Counted from the stretch's first letter, positions 43,501 through 52,972 are shown. The stretch: DNA of 64,000 nucleotides from Crassaminicella thermophila (GCF_008152325.1 NZ_CP042243.1:2981026-3045025); one strand, 5' to 3'. A program made the numbers and translations. The notes: a model not told the origin generated them from the sequence alone.

Positions 43501-44634
43501 CTATTGTTCTTTCCATTTTACTTGCATAATCTCTATTTTATTTTTAAAAACAAGCATCAATCTATCATGGGGTAACATATATACATTCTTAATATCATTA
43601 TTAACTTTCTTTTCAATCACCTTTTGTCCTTTTTTAAATATAAGATATAATGTTCTATCTGTAAAAGCAACAACATGATTATCCTTCGTGTCCATCCCTA
43701 ATACTTCTCCTCTAATAGGGATTTTACTTATCTCTGTACCATCTATTCCTACAAGCCATATATGATTTCGATTTTTTGTATCTATAATTGTTTTTTTATT
43801 ATTAATAATATGCATCCCAATAAATCCTTGATCATTCCATGCTACACGATTAATAGTATCTGATATATACTTTTTCCATAATACTCCTTTTTCCTTGCCA
43901 AATACCAATAATTTATCATCTCCAACATTCATTAAACGATTGTCATCACTAAAAAATAAATTAGTAATAATTTCTTCATCATATGTATTTCCTCCAATAA
44001 GTCTTCCTTCCTTTGTATATAATACAACATTTGTCTTAATTTTATTATTTTCTATATTCATAATAGATAAGGCAATAAGCTGCTCTTTTTCTGAAATCGT
44101 AATATCTATAATTGTTCCTTTTGAAATAATAATCTTTCCTTCTTCTTTCCCATTCATATTCAATATATATATTTCACTATTTTCCTTATTCTCACAATAT
44201 AGAGCAATATATCCTTCATTGTTGCATACCAAATCACTTATAGGTTTTTTTAAATTAACAGACCATATAACACTTCCTTGATCATTATAAGCGGTAATTT
44301 CCCCTTTTTTCTTATCCGTCAAGAAAAATAAGTTTTCACTGCTTTTTATAATTGCATTTTTTATTTCTTTTTCTTGACTCCATTTTTCATCTCCTTGTAA
44401 ATTGTATAAACTTAATATTTTTCCATCATACACAACTATTTCTTCTTTTAAAGGATGGATAGTCAAATTTTTCCCTTTTTCATAATTAATAGTTCCTATT
44501 TTCTGAAAACCTAACTCTCCATATCCTAAAAAATTCCTCGTTATATTAAAAAGCTTAGCGCCTCCTAGTATTAAAATACACAAAGCCAAAAGAACAAATA
44601 TCTTAAATCTAAATGGTCTTCTTTTTCTTGACAT
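43501..44634 (-). CDS. DUF5711-like membrane-anchored beta-propeller protein
   Basis: A 377-residue protein with one N-terminal helix (about 11-25, IFVLLALCILILGG) and an outer domain of repeated beta strands that look like a WD40/PQQ-type propeller: recurrent patterns such as DGKILSLYNLQGDEKWSQ and ITAYNDQGSVIWSVNLKKP. This matches DUF5711-type proteins next to cvpA in Clostridia. Start: the ATG at 44634 with AGGAGG seven bases upstream. It lies between ykvI-like and cvpA genes. A scaffold or sensor role at the membrane is possible but not shown. Confidence 0.78.
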   Translation of the reverse strand: MSRKRRPFRFKIFVLLALCILILGGAKLFNITRNFLGYGELGFQKIGTINYEKGKNLTIHPLKEEIVVYDGKILSLYNLQGDEKWSQEKEIKNAIIKSSENLFFLTDKKKGEITAYNDQGSVIWSVNLKKPISDLVCNNEGYIALYCENKENSEIYILNMNGKEEGKIIISKGTIIDITISEKEQLIALSIMNIENNKIKTNVVLYTKEGRLIGGNTYDEEIITNLFFSDDNRLMNVGDDKLLVFGKEKGVLWKKYISDTINRVAWNDQGFIGMHIINNKKTIIDTKNRNHIWLVGIDGTEISKIPIRGEVLGMDTKDNHVVAFTDRTLYLIFKKGQKVIEKKVNNDIKNVYMLPHDRLMLVFKNKIEIMQVKWKEQ

Positions 44635-44715
44635 TTTTATTCCTCCTACTTTTTTCATTGGCGCATTATAATAATACTCTATTGTTAAAGTAAAATCCTC
44701 CATTTCTCATAAACA

Positions 44716-45762
44716 TCATGAAAAATTTTTTCTATTTACTCCCTTTATTAAAATCAAGCCTATAATGAAAATTCCAATATACCCAAATAGAGGATAAATA
44801 GTTTTTACTAAATTTTTAAAACCAAATTTAGCTAGAGGAATTGTTCCTAAACAAAATAGTATACAAATAATTATATGGTTAATTTTAAATCTTTTTTCTA
44901 TACTTTGTATAAAAACAAAGCCATTAGCAATAGCTGTAGTAAGCATAGCAAACCAAAGTAAAATACCATAAATTAATTTTACATTTTCCCCAAGCTTTGA
45001 TGCAATCGTCATCATAGGAATTTCTACACCCTTAATATCTGTATACAACATCAAAGTTGGTAAAAATAAAAAAAATAACATAAAGCCTAATCCAAGTCCT
45101 CCAATAATCCCACTAATTATTGCTACCCTCTTGTTCTCTAGCAATGGGTACATAGAACTCAATACCATTGCCGCTCCAAAACTATTATAGCTTACATATA
45201 TCAAGCAAGAAAGTACCCAGTTATCAGTAATTGTATAAAATGTAGTATCTACTTTTTTTATAATATAATGACTATCTGAAATTACAAATATTCCCACAGC
45301 TATAATCCCAACTACCAATAATGGTACCAAAATACTATTAACAAACGTCAAACCTCTCATACTAAATAAAAATGTCATAAATGTAATAAGGCTCATAAGA
45401 ATAATCCCAACTTCTTTTCTATATCCAAATTGTTCTTCAAACAAAGCTCCACTTCCTGCTAGCATTACACAGTATAAAGAAAGTACTAATAATGATAGAA
45501 TAAATTCTATAATTCTTCCTATTGGCATACCAAAAATAGACATAATCCAATCATTATATGAACTTACTTTATGTTTATAAACATTTGATAAAATAAAGCT
45601 TCCAATAAAACTAAATAAAACAGCCGTTAAAATTACACCATAAACCCCTCCTATTCCATATTTGGTAAAAAAACACATAATTTCTTGTCCAGAAGCAAAC
45701 CCTGCACCTACCAATGTGCCAATATAAATACTAGCAATCTTGAGAATATTTTTATTAACCAT
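44716..45762 (-). CDS. YkvI-family membrane protein
   Basis: A 348-residue integral membrane protein with about ten helices. The family signature GTLVGAGFASGQEIMCFFTK follows the first helix start, and SYNSFGAAMVLSSMYPLL lies in the middle. It belongs to the amino-acid/branched-chain-like LeuT superfamily branch of uncharacterised YkvI proteins. Start: the ATG at 45762 with AGGAGG six bases upstream. It follows uppP on the minus strand across a shared terminator. The substrate is unknown. Confidence 0.85.
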   Translation of the reverse strand: MVNKNILKIASIYIGTLVGAGFASGQEIMCFFTKYGIGGVYGVILTAVLFSFIGSFILSNVYKHKVSSYNDWIMSIFGMPIGRIIEFILSLLVLSLYCVMLAGSGALFEEQFGYRKEVGIILMSLITFMTFLFSMRGLTFVNSILVPLLVVGIIAVGIFVISDSHYIIKKVDTTFYTITDNWVLSCLIYVSYNSFGAAMVLSSMYPLLENKRVAIISGIIGGLGLGFMLFFLFLPTLMLYTDIKGVEIPMMTIASKLGENVKLIYGILLWFAMLTTAIANGFVFIQSIEKRFKINHIIICILFCLGTIPLAKFGFKNLVKTIYPLFGYIGIFIIGLILIKGVNRKNFS

Positions 45763-45841
45763 TTGCAACCTCCTCTCACTTATCGTAATACATTCTATGT
45801 CCATAGGAAGTTGTCTAATGATAAAAATGTTCATAAAAATA

Positions 45842-45864
45842 AGCTCCTAGAAAATCTAGGAACT
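45842..45864. terminator. uppP terminator (bidirectional)
   Basis: AGCTCCTAG pairs with CTAGGAACT (one G-T type mismatch) around AAAAT, with T-rich tracts on both sides. Confidence 0.75.
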
Positions 45865-45868
45865 TTTT

Positions 45869-46672
45869 TTAGAGTAAATTAAAATAAATCAAAATCAATC
45901 CACCTAATAAAATCCTGTAGTAACCAAATACTTTAAAATCCCTTCTCTTTATATATTTCATAAAGAAAGCAATTACTGTTAAAGCTACAATAAACGAAAG
46001 TATCACACCTACAAGAAGAACAATCCATTGGCTAGAAGTTATTGATAGCCCTTTTTTCATAAGCGAATAAGCTGTAGCTCCAGCCATAGTCGGAATGGCC
46101 AGAAAAAATGAAAACTCAGCAGCTACTTGTCTAGAAGCACCTAAAAACATTGCACCGATAATGGTAGCAGCAGATCTAGACGTTCCTGGAATCATAGCAA
46201 GACATTGAAACAATCCAATAAGAAAAGCTACTTTGTAACTTATTTGTGAAATAGATTTAAATTTTGGAGTTTTTTCTCTTTTTTCTAATAAAATAATAAT
46301 TATACCTCCTATAGAAAGTGCGATCGCAACAGTAATAGGATTAAAAAGCTTTTCTTCAATAAAATCTCCTACGAGTAAACCTAATATAACAGCAGGAATA
46401 AATGCAACAATTACTTTAAACCAAAGAATAATTGATTCTCTTTTTTGATGTCTATTTTTACTTTTAGAAAAAGGATTTAATTGATTCCAATATAAAAAAA
46501 GTACAGACAGGATTGCTCCAAATTGGATAATTACATCAAAAGCATTGGCAAAAGAACCCTTAAATTCAATCCAATGATTTACAAGAATTAAATGCCCCGT
46601 ACTGCTTATAGGCAAAAACTCAGTAATTCCTTCTACAATTGAAAGGATCACTGCCTTTAAAATATCACTCAT
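45869..46672 (-). CDS. uppP: Undecaprenyl-diphosphate phosphatase UppP (BacA)
   Basis: An integral membrane phosphatase of 267 residues recycling undecaprenyl pyrophosphate, the lipid carrier of wall synthesis; extra copies give bacitracin resistance. Both catalytic repeats are visible: VEGITEFLPISSTGHLI near the start (Glu and Ser/His) and PGTSRSAATIIGAMFLG in the second half. About eight helices. AAGGGGG precedes the ATG. It stands alone between the calcium antiporter and the YkvI-like gene. Confidence 0.97.
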   Translation of the reverse strand: MSDILKAVILSIVEGITEFLPISSTGHLILVNHWIEFKGSFANAFDVIIQFGAILSVLFLYWNQLNPFSKSKNRHQKRESIILWFKVIVAFIPAVILGLLVGDFIEEKLFNPITVAIALSIGGIIIILLEKREKTPKFKSISQISYKVAFLIGLFQCLAMIPGTSRSAATIIGAMFLGASRQVAAEFSFFLAIPTMAGATAYSLMKKGLSITSSQWIVLLVGVILSFIVALTVIAFFMKYIKRRDFKVFGYYRILLGGLILIYFNLL

Positions 46673-46749
46673 TCTATTTCCCCCTTTTATTTCATAACAA
46701 ATTAAGTATATTAAACTATACGAATAAGAGCAAGATAAGTTTTTGATTT

Positions 46750-47703
46750 CTACCTTCTTATAATAATATATATTGCATATAAAATATATGATAAAAATAA
46801 AATCGCACCTTCAAGCCTTGATACTTTATGATATGTTCTAGAAAAAATCAGTAATATACTTGTATAAACAATCATAAATAATACATCTATAAAGATCTTT
46901 TCTTCTACATATATAGGAGATATAACAGAAGAAGTTCCTAATACAAACAATATATTAAAAATATTACTCCCAACAATATTTCCAACAGCAATGTCACTAT
47001 GTTTTTTAGCAGCTGCAGTAATACACGTAATCATTTCAGGTAAAGATGTTCCTACTGCTGCAATACTTAATCCAACCAAAGTCTCACTCATCCCTAATGA
47101 ATAGGCAATCTCTTTACTACTTTTTACTACAAGTTCTCCTCCTAAAACGATTGCAGTAAGCCCTCCTACTGTAAAAATAATATTTTTTCTCATATTTCTT
47201 AGCAAAGGATTTTTCTCTTCATCATTTTTTTCTTTGCTGTTTCTTGCAACTTCGAAAAGATAATATAAAAATATAGTAAAAAAAGATAATAATACCAATC
47301 CATCTCCTCTTGTAAGTTGATTAGAAGACATCGCCTGTAACCTTATATCCATCATGACAATCAATAATAAAACACTTGATAATAAAGTAAAAGGAATTTC
47401 CTTTCTTACTGTTTCTTTTTCAACTTTTAAAGGATTTATAAAAGCTGTAATCCCTACAACAAGAGACATATTAAACATATTACTTCCTATAACATTTCCT
47501 AGTGCAATTCCATTATTTCCTTTCATTGCTGCTCTAATACTTACAGCTGCTTCTGGAGAACTTGTACCAAAAGCAACAATAGTAAGTCCTATTAATATTG
47601 GAGAAATCCTAAGTATACTTGCAATATTTGATGCTGCATCAACAAAATAATCTGCTCCTTTTATCAATAAGACAAATCCCAATATTAAAATAAAATATGT
47701 CAT
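46750..47703 (-). CDS. CaCA-family calcium/sodium antiporter
   Basis: A 317-residue exchanger of the YrbG type with ten helices in two inverted halves. Both alpha-repeats are intact: AFGTSSPEAAVSI ... LGNVIGSNMFN in the first and AVGTSLPEMITCITAAA ... VGNIVGSNIFN in the second, including the acidic residues that bind cations. AAGGAAG lies before the ATG. The gene is divergent from the EamA transporter gene. Cation preference (Ca2+ or another) is by family. Confidence 0.95.
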   Translation of the reverse strand: MTYFILILGFVLLIKGADYFVDAASNIASILRISPILIGLTIVAFGTSSPEAAVSIRAAMKGNNGIALGNVIGSNMFNMSLVVGITAFINPLKVEKETVRKEIPFTLLSSVLLLIVMMDIRLQAMSSNQLTRGDGLVLLSFFTIFLYYLFEVARNSKEKNDEEKNPLLRNMRKNIIFTVGGLTAIVLGGELVVKSSKEIAYSLGMSETLVGLSIAAVGTSLPEMITCITAAAKKHSDIAVGNIVGSNIFNILFVLGTSSVISPIYVEEKIFIDVLFMIVYTSILLIFSRTYHKVSRLEGAILFLSYILYAIYIIIRR

Positions 47704-47823
47704 ATTTATTCTTCCTTTTCATCTTTCTTATATACATTGTCTTCTTTGATTCTTTATTGTACAATATGCATATACATTATTTTTACCATTAACTATAAAA
47801 ATATTGCTTTAGGAGAAACTATT

Positions 47824-48774
47824 ATGTTAAAATGCAACATAAATCATACACAAAAAGGATATATTGCTGGTATTTTATCAGCTATTTTTTTTGGATTTTC
47901 AGGACTTTTTGTAAAGCTTGCCCAAGGCAGTGGTCTAGATTCTGCTAGCATCTTAATTTTACAATATATAATTACAATTCCAACTATGTGGATAATAGCA
48001 TTTTTAAAATATAAAAATCAAATAAAAATAAATAAAAATGATCTTATAAAACTCTTTTTTATTGGCATGTTTTTACAAAGCTCTGTAAGTATATTTTATT
48101 ATGAATCCTTTAAATATCTTGATATATCCATTGCAACCATTTTGTTATTCACTTATCCTATTTGGATTACAATTTTTTCTTCATTTTTTTCAAAAATAAA
48201 ATTAAACAAAGTCATAATATTATCTGTCATAATTACTTTTTTAGGCTGTATTCTAGTTTTAGATATATTGCACATAAATACATCTTTTTCTTTAAAAGGT
48301 ACTTTATTGGGCCTTGGAGGTGCTTTTTTTCTTGCATTCTCAAATATTTTCCTTGAAAAGTTTGAAAACAGAATACCACCTTTTATTTTGTCAACTTATT
48401 CATCTACTTTTATATTTTTGAATCTGATTATTTTTAGATTTCCTAAACAGCTACTTCATATAAATATAACTAAATTCCAGTTGATAAACGTAGCTTTACT
48501 TGTTTTTATATGTCAAATTCCTCCTGGTATACTAATGTATACAGCAATCCAATATATAGGTGCTGTAAAAACTGCAATCATTGGAAATATTGAAATTCCC
48601 ACAGCAGCACTAATAGGTTATATTTTTTATAAAGAAACCCTAAATCCTTTACAATTTATTGGTATTCTACTTGTACTCGGAGGAATTATGCTTATGCAAA
48701 ATAGTGAATATATACAAAATAAATTATTTATATATTTTCATAAGATAAATGAGCAAAAATCTTATTGTAAATAG
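47824..48774 (+). CDS. EamA/DMT-family transporter
   Basis: A ten-helix drug/metabolite transporter of 316 residues made of two EamA repeats. The first helix follows KGYIAGILSAIFFGFSGLF; the second repeat includes LGLGGAFFLAFSNIFLEKF and closes with GYIFYKETLNPLQFIGILL. Start: the ATG at 47824 with AGGAGA seven bases upstream; longer in-frame extensions begin in the promoter region. Lagging-strand gene, divergent from the antiporter. The substrate (amino acid, sugar or drug) is not known. Confidence 0.9.
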   Translation: MLKCNINHTQKGYIAGILSAIFFGFSGLFVKLAQGSGLDSASILILQYIITIPTMWIIAFLKYKNQIKINKNDLIKLFFIGMFLQSSVSIFYYESFKYLDISIATILLFTYPIWITIFSSFFSKIKLNKVIILSVIITFLGCILVLDILHINTSFSLKGTLLGLGGAFFLAFSNIFLEKFENRIPPFILSTYSSTFIFLNLIIFRFPKQLLHINITKFQLINVALLVFICQIPPGILMYTAIQYIGAVKTAIIGNIEIPTAALIGYIFYKETLNPLQFIGILLVLGGIMLMQNSEYIQNKLFIYFHKINEQKSYCK

Positions 48775-48829
48775 GTATACATATATGATATATTGAGAAA
48801 AATATAAAAATTAAAGGAGGAATGTACAT

Positions 48830-49066
48830 ATGAAAGCAAAATTCTCTAAAATAACAGATGTGAACAATTTTGTAAATTTTGTTTCTAAGCTTAAAGGAAA
48901 GGTTTATTTAAAGTCTGAAGAAATTAAAGTAAATGCAAAATCAATTATAGGAGCAATGTATATTTTACAAGAACATCCTGATGATATTATAGTAGAAGTT
49001 GAAGACCCTCAAGAACAAAAACTTGTTTTAAACTTTTTAATAGAAGGCGGTCATATAAAAAAGTAA
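48830..49066 (+). CDS. HPr-like protein lacking the catalytic histidine
   Basis: A 78-residue protein of the HPr/Crh fold. The regulatory Ser46 segment is recognisable (VNAKSIIGAMYIL), but the His15 region reads TDVNNFVNFVSKLKG with no histidine, so it cannot carry phosphate from PTS enzyme I. It is Crh-like and may bind a regulator after serine phosphorylation. AAAGGAGG precedes the ATG. It is followed by a terminator and then plsC, on the lagging strand. Whether HPr kinase acts on it is unknown. Confidence 0.85.
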   Translation: MKAKFSKITDVNNFVNFVSKLKGKVYLKSEEIKVNAKSIIGAMYILQEHPDDIIVEVEDPQEQKLVLNFLIEGGHIKK

Positions 49067-49079
49067 ATAAGTCTTTTGA

Positions 49080-49110
49080 AATCCTTCTTAGCAAGAATCT
49101 AAGGAGGATT
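49080..49110 (+). terminator. Terminator of the HPr-like gene
   Basis: AATCCTTCTTAG pairs with CTAAGGAGGATT (one G-T pair) around 7 bases, followed by TTTTTTG. Confidence 0.88.
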
Positions 49111-49159
49111 TTTTTTGCTTTTTATGCTATTATATAAAAAGAAAGGATGTGTTTTTTCT

Positions 49160-49873
49160 ATGTTTCGAACTATATATATGGCTATTTATTTTATCGTATA
49201 TCTAATTTTTTTGTTCCCTAAAGAATGGAAGATTAACAAATTAGAAAAAGAAGGAAGAATGCAGGAAATGCATGATTTACTTCACAAAATTGCTATGAAT
49301 TGGGGTAAAAGTATTGTAAATGCAACAGGTTCAAAAATACATGTATTTGGAATTGAAAATATACCTAAAGGACCTGTTTTATTTGTTAGTAATCATCAAG
49401 GAAATTTTGATATTCCAATTCTTTTTGGTTTTATTGATAAACCTAAAGCCTTTATTGCAAAAATAGAACTTTCAAAAATACCTGTATTTGGAAAATGGAT
49501 GGAAAGACAAAAATGTATTTTTATCGATAGGGATAATCCTAGACAGTCTTTAAAAGCTATTAATAAAGGAATTAAAACTTTAAAAGATGGACATTCTATG
49601 GTAATTTTTCCTGAGGGTACAAGAAGCAAAGGTCCTAAAATGGGAGAATTCAAAAAAGGAAGCCTAAAGCTTGCTACAAAAGCAAAGGTTCCCATTGTTC
49701 CTATCACCATTGATGGTTCTTATAAAATCATGGAAGGCAACAAAAAATTAATTAAACCAGCAGAAGTCAAAGTTACAATATCTCAACCTATCCATACTAC
49801 AAATTTAACAAAAGAAGATGAAAATGTTCTTAGTGAAAAAGTATATGCTATAATAAAAAGTCATTTATCATAA
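49160..49873 (+). CDS. 1-acyl-sn-glycerol-3-phosphate acyltransferase PlsC
   Basis: Adds the second acyl chain to lysophosphatidate in phospholipid synthesis. 237 residues with one N-terminal helix. The four acyltransferase motifs are in order: SNHQGNFDIP (NHxxxxD), FIDRDNPRQS, VIFPEGTRSKGP and VPIVPITIDGS. I start at the ATG at 49160, the first in frame after the terminator hairpin and preceded by AAAGGA at a longish 12 bases; upstream codons lie in the terminator T-run. It converges on the GerAB gene. Confidence 0.92.
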   Translation: MFRTIYMAIYFIVYLIFLFPKEWKINKLEKEGRMQEMHDLLHKIAMNWGKSIVNATGSKIHVFGIENIPKGPVLFVSNHQGNFDIPILFGFIDKPKAFIAKIELSKIPVFGKWMERQKCIFIDRDNPRQSLKAINKGIKTLKDGHSMVIFPEGTRSKGPKMGEFKKGSLKLATKAKVPIVPITIDGSYKIMEGNKKLIKPAEVKVTISQPIHTTNLTKEDENVLSEKVYAIIKSHLS

Positions 49874-49897
49874 AAATACCGATTCATCGGTATTTTT
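49872..49897. terminator. Bidirectional terminator between plsC and gerAB-like genes
   Basis: AAAAATACCGA pairs perfectly with TCGGTATTTTT around TTCA. It overlaps the last codons of the minus-strand gene. Confidence 0.85.
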
Positions 49898-50963
49898 TTG
49901 TTTCAGCAATAATCCATGTAATTATGGGTAAGATTACTTGAAAAGGAAAAAAGTAGCTTGCCCATATTTCTGTATTGAATTGAAAATAATGCTGTACACT
50001 ATCATACTGAAAATAAGCTATATTCATAATCATTAAAGTAATGGGAATAATCATCAATCGATAATCTTTACAGCCAAATATTTTGGTCATTCCTTTACAG
50101 GTACATAATAACAATATGCTTATTTTTATAAAACCTCCTAATATAAATACAATGGCTATAATTACTTCTAACCTTTGTATAAAATCACGTATATCCACTC
50201 TTGCAACCGTAACATAGGAAGGATAGTACACCCTTGTTGCCTCATCTATTCCTATAACCAAAATATTCGTTACAGAAATCATAAAAGTTAATATTGATCC
50301 TATAAATAACCCTATTATATAAACTTTATAAGAAGACTTTTTTCTTTTTAAATAGGTAAAAGCCATTGTAAAAGCTACTGTTTGAACAAATGGTTGTGTA
50401 AATACACTGTAAGCACCTTTCAAAACAGGTTTAAATCCATTATATAATACAGGTTGCATGTTATGAAAGTTCATATTTGGAATCAATAATGATAATGCAA
50501 CCCATATGCCTATAATAACGATTATTAAAAAAAGCTCTGCCCACCTGCCCAAAACTTCAATCCCTTCCTTTATACCCCAGGCACATAGAATTCCTAAAAT
50601 GATAATAAATATAATTTTAGGAGTTTCCCATAAATTCACTGTTCTAATAAAGAAAGCATAATTATTTAAAACATCAGCTGTCCAATAAAAAGTATACCAA
50701 GTAAATACAATCATCATAATTCTTCCAACAAACTTTCCAAAACAAATTTCAAAAATATCAAATAAGTCTTTCCCTGGAAAAATATAATGAAGTCTAGCAA
50801 ATATCATAATCATTGGCAATACCATGAATATAGCTAAAATAATAGCTATCCATAAATCTTTTTTAGCATCTAGCCCAGTTACAAATATTGATGTAGAGCC
50901 TGTTAAAAATAAAATCATAATGGCTATACCTTGCTTATCAGAAACAACTTCTCTATTCACCAT
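49884..50963 (-). CDS. GerAB-type spore germination permease
   Basis: A 359-residue, ten-helix APC-superfamily protein of the GerAB/ArcD/ProY family, the nutrient-binding subunit of spore germinant receptors. The N-terminal segment SDKQGIAIMILFLTGSTSIF and the SIYLKR-type loop (TMAFTYLKRKKSSYK) are typical. GerAA and GerAC partners are not adjacent, so it is an orphan here. AGGAGG lies five bases before the ATG. Its end overlaps a terminator shared with plsC. Expected expression is in the forespore. Confidence 0.9.
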   Translation of the reverse strand: MVNREVVSDKQGIAIMILFLTGSTSIFVTGLDAKKDLWIAIILAIFMVLPMIMIFARLHYIFPGKDLFDIFEICFGKFVGRIMMIVFTWYTFYWTADVLNNYAFFIRTVNLWETPKIIFIIILGILCAWGIKEGIEVLGRWAELFLIIVIIGIWVALSLLIPNMNFHNMQPVLYNGFKPVLKGAYSVFTQPFVQTVAFTMAFTYLKRKKSSYKVYIIGLFIGSILTFMISVTNILVIGIDEATRVYYPSYVTVARVDIRDFIQRLEVIIAIVFILGGFIKISILLLCTCKGMTKIFGCKDYRLMIIPITLMIMNIAYFQYDSVQHYFQFNTEIWASYFFPFQVILPIITWIIAETKKYR

Positions 50964-51165
50964 TTGTTCCTCCTAATCACTAACACTTTTATATAGTTTA
51001 ACCAAGTTTATTGATTTTAAATAAACCTATTTCCAGGGAAATGCCACAAATTTATAAGTATTTAAAAATATCCATTATCTTCTTTAAACAAAATATCTTG
51101 GCAATGAATTTAATAGTCATGTTTCGGAAAAACTTTTACTATACTATAATAGAGGAGTGTGAAAC

Positions 51166-51774
51166 TTGCTTATGAATACTGCTGTTTCTTTGCCTAGTCA
51201 ATCGATCGATATAAACTCCCCCCTAGCTGTTCATGATTTTCATAAAGCCTTTATAAATTATCTAAATGTTTACTTCACAAGCGAGTACAATGATTTGGTG
51301 ATTATGTGTATTGGAACAGATCGCTCTACAGGCGATTCTTTAGGCCCTTTGATCGGTTACAAATTAGAAAAATTTTTAAAAAGATATAAAAATGTTTTTG
51401 TTCACGGTACATTGGAACAGCCTGTTCATGCAAAAAATCTTGACACTTGTGTTGATTTTATTTCAAAAACGTATCATAAGCCCTTTGTTGTTGCTATTGA
51501 TGCTTGTCTAGGAAAGTTTGAAAGAGTAGGCCATATTACAATAGGTCATGGACCATTAAAACCTGGTGCTGGAGTAAATAAAAACCTACCTCCTGTAGGA
51601 AATATTCATATTACAGGCATTGTAAATCTTGGTGGATTCATGGAATACATTGTTTTGCAAAATACAAGACTTAGCCTAGTAATGAAAATGGCTGATGCAA
51701 TTTCTGAAGGCATTCACTATGGTATATGGAAGTTTTTAAGACAAATAGAAAAAGAGCAGTCTAATCTTAACTAG
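51166..51774 (+). CDS. yyaC: Spore protease YyaC
   Basis: A 202-residue protein of the YyaC family, related to germination protease and hydrogenase-maturation peptidases, found in endospore formers near the origin. Motifs: IMCIGTDRSTGDSLGPLIGY (with the metal-type Asp), VVAIDACLG and GVNKNLPPVGNIHITGIVN. The TTG at 51166 has GAGGAG eight bases upstream; an ATG two codons later is less well spaced. Lagging-strand gene, 200 bp from the divergent gerAB-like gene. Exact substrate unknown. Confidence 0.93.
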   Translation: MLMNTAVSLPSQSIDINSPLAVHDFHKAFINYLNVYFTSEYNDLVIMCIGTDRSTGDSLGPLIGYKLEKFLKRYKNVFVHGTLEQPVHAKNLDTCVDFISKTYHKPFVVAIDACLGKFERVGHITIGHGPLKPGAGVNKNLPPVGNIHITGIVNLGGFMEYIVLQNTRLSLVMKMADAISEGIHYGIWKFLRQIEKEQSNLN

Positions 51775-51798
51775 ATTATGGCTGCTCATTGTTCAGTA

Positions 51799-52065
51799 TT
51801 AGAATAAAGATTCATACGCCCTATTTTCTAGAGCATAAATAATTTTATTAATTTCTTTATTTTTTACATCTATTACAATAGCACCTCTATTCATATCAAT
51901 AACATTATCAAAATTATGTAGATAACTTAAACGACTACAATCACTATCATACAAAATAGCATCTACATATCCATCATAATCTTCATGTACCACTTCATAT
52001 CCTCTAGCTTCTAATTCTTTTCCTATATTTTTAAGGTTATCTTGTATAGCCACTATTCTTGGCAA
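51799..52065 (-). CDS. UPF0180 family protein (YkuS-like)
   Basis: An 88-residue protein of the UPF0180/YkuS family with the typical start PRIVAIQDNLKNIGKELEAR and the VIDVKNKEINKII region near the end. Cytoplasmic, role unknown. The TTG at 52065 has AGGAGG eight bases upstream. On the mRNA the segment from 52101 to 52073 can fold (ACCTTCTAG with CTAGGAGGT), covering this ribosome site. It lies between yyaC and a DUF4446 gene. Confidence 0.85.
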   Translation of the reverse strand: MPRIVAIQDNLKNIGKELEARGYEVVHEDYDGYVDAILYDSDCSRLSYLHNFDNVIDMNRGAIVIDVKNKEINKIIYALENRAYESLF

Positions 52066-52119
52066 TATAAACACCTCCTAGCTGTATTATAACTAGAAGG
52101 TTTTTTATTTATACTTAAA

Positions 52120-52644
52120 TTATGCCATTTTTACATATACATCTAAAGATTTATTCTTTGCTCGGTCTAATGCCTGAAGTTCCTCAACAGAAAGGGTTTG
52201 AGATGCCTTCCCATTTTTTATAGGTTTACCATAAACAGCATGATTGCTTCTACCATATATACTTGTTAAAATAAATCCATTATTCTGTTCATCTAACATT
52301 GCAATAGAAAAACTTAAGCTTCCTCCTACATCATCAAAAGCATTATATTGAACCATTCCTACTTTTTGAATGCTATAAAGTAGCTTCTCTTGTATTTTTT
52401 CTACTAATATATCTATTTCATGCATTCTCTCATTTAAATTATTTATTTTATCATAATATCCATGAATAATTTCTTCTATATTTTTTCCTTCTACATTATT
52501 TGATAAAATCTCATATTTTTTTCTTAACCTTGATAATCTCCCTCCCTGTATACATAAAATGATAAGTGATAATAAACTCATAACCAAACTATAAAAAATA
52601 ATAATTTCAGGATTTTCTTTTATAATATCAACTATGTAATTCAT
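52120..52644 (-). CDS. DUF4446 family protein
   Basis: A 174-residue protein of the DUF4446 family, one N-terminal helix (about 14-33, IIFYSLVMSLLSLIILCIQ), a coiled-coil region (about 38-85) and a C-terminal domain with the family's VGMVQYNAFDDVGGSLSFS and NGFILTSIYGRS. Usually encoded near parAB in Clostridia. AGGAGG precedes the ATG. It is followed on the minus strand by the UPF0180 gene and lies next to the second copy of the folded repeat. Function unknown. Confidence 0.9.
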   Translation of the reverse strand: MNYIVDIIKENPEIIIFYSLVMSLLSLIILCIQGGRLSRLRKKYEILSNNVEGKNIEEIIHGYYDKINNLNERMHEIDILVEKIQEKLLYSIQKVGMVQYNAFDDVGGSLSFSIAMLDEQNNGFILTSIYGRSNHAVYGKPIKNGKASQTLSVEELQALDRAKNKSLDVYVKMA

Positions 52645-52737
52645 GTCTTTCCTCCTTTACTATACTTTTTCTACGCATTATATTATCTCATGAAAACATA
52701 AAAAAATAAATAGCATGTATGCTTTTCGTACATGCTA

Positions 52738-52972
52738 CAGACTATAGACAAAATAAAATTTGTGAATGAAAAATACAAGCGAATAATTGCAAAGTTTTAG
52801 TAAAGAAAACTTGATGAAGAATTTCAAAAAAATCCGTAGGCTTAGCATGGATGCTAAGCCAGCATCCTACAAGACAGGACGTCTTTATTAGGTGCGTTAG
52901 GATTTTTCAAAATTATGAATCATAGTTTTCTCTAAAGCTTTGTTTATGAGTGTTATTTTTCAATTCGTTTAT
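52738..52972. repeat. Folded intergenic repeat, copy 2
   Basis: Matches 21939-22178 along its length, including the inner hairpins GGCTTAGC/GCTAAGCC and the related AAGACA/CGTCTT pair, and the long outer arms. The right end runs up to and over the stop codon of the aminotransferase-V gene. Differences between copies include paired changes (AGGATGTC and AGGACGTC), which hint that structure matters. Confidence 0.8.
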
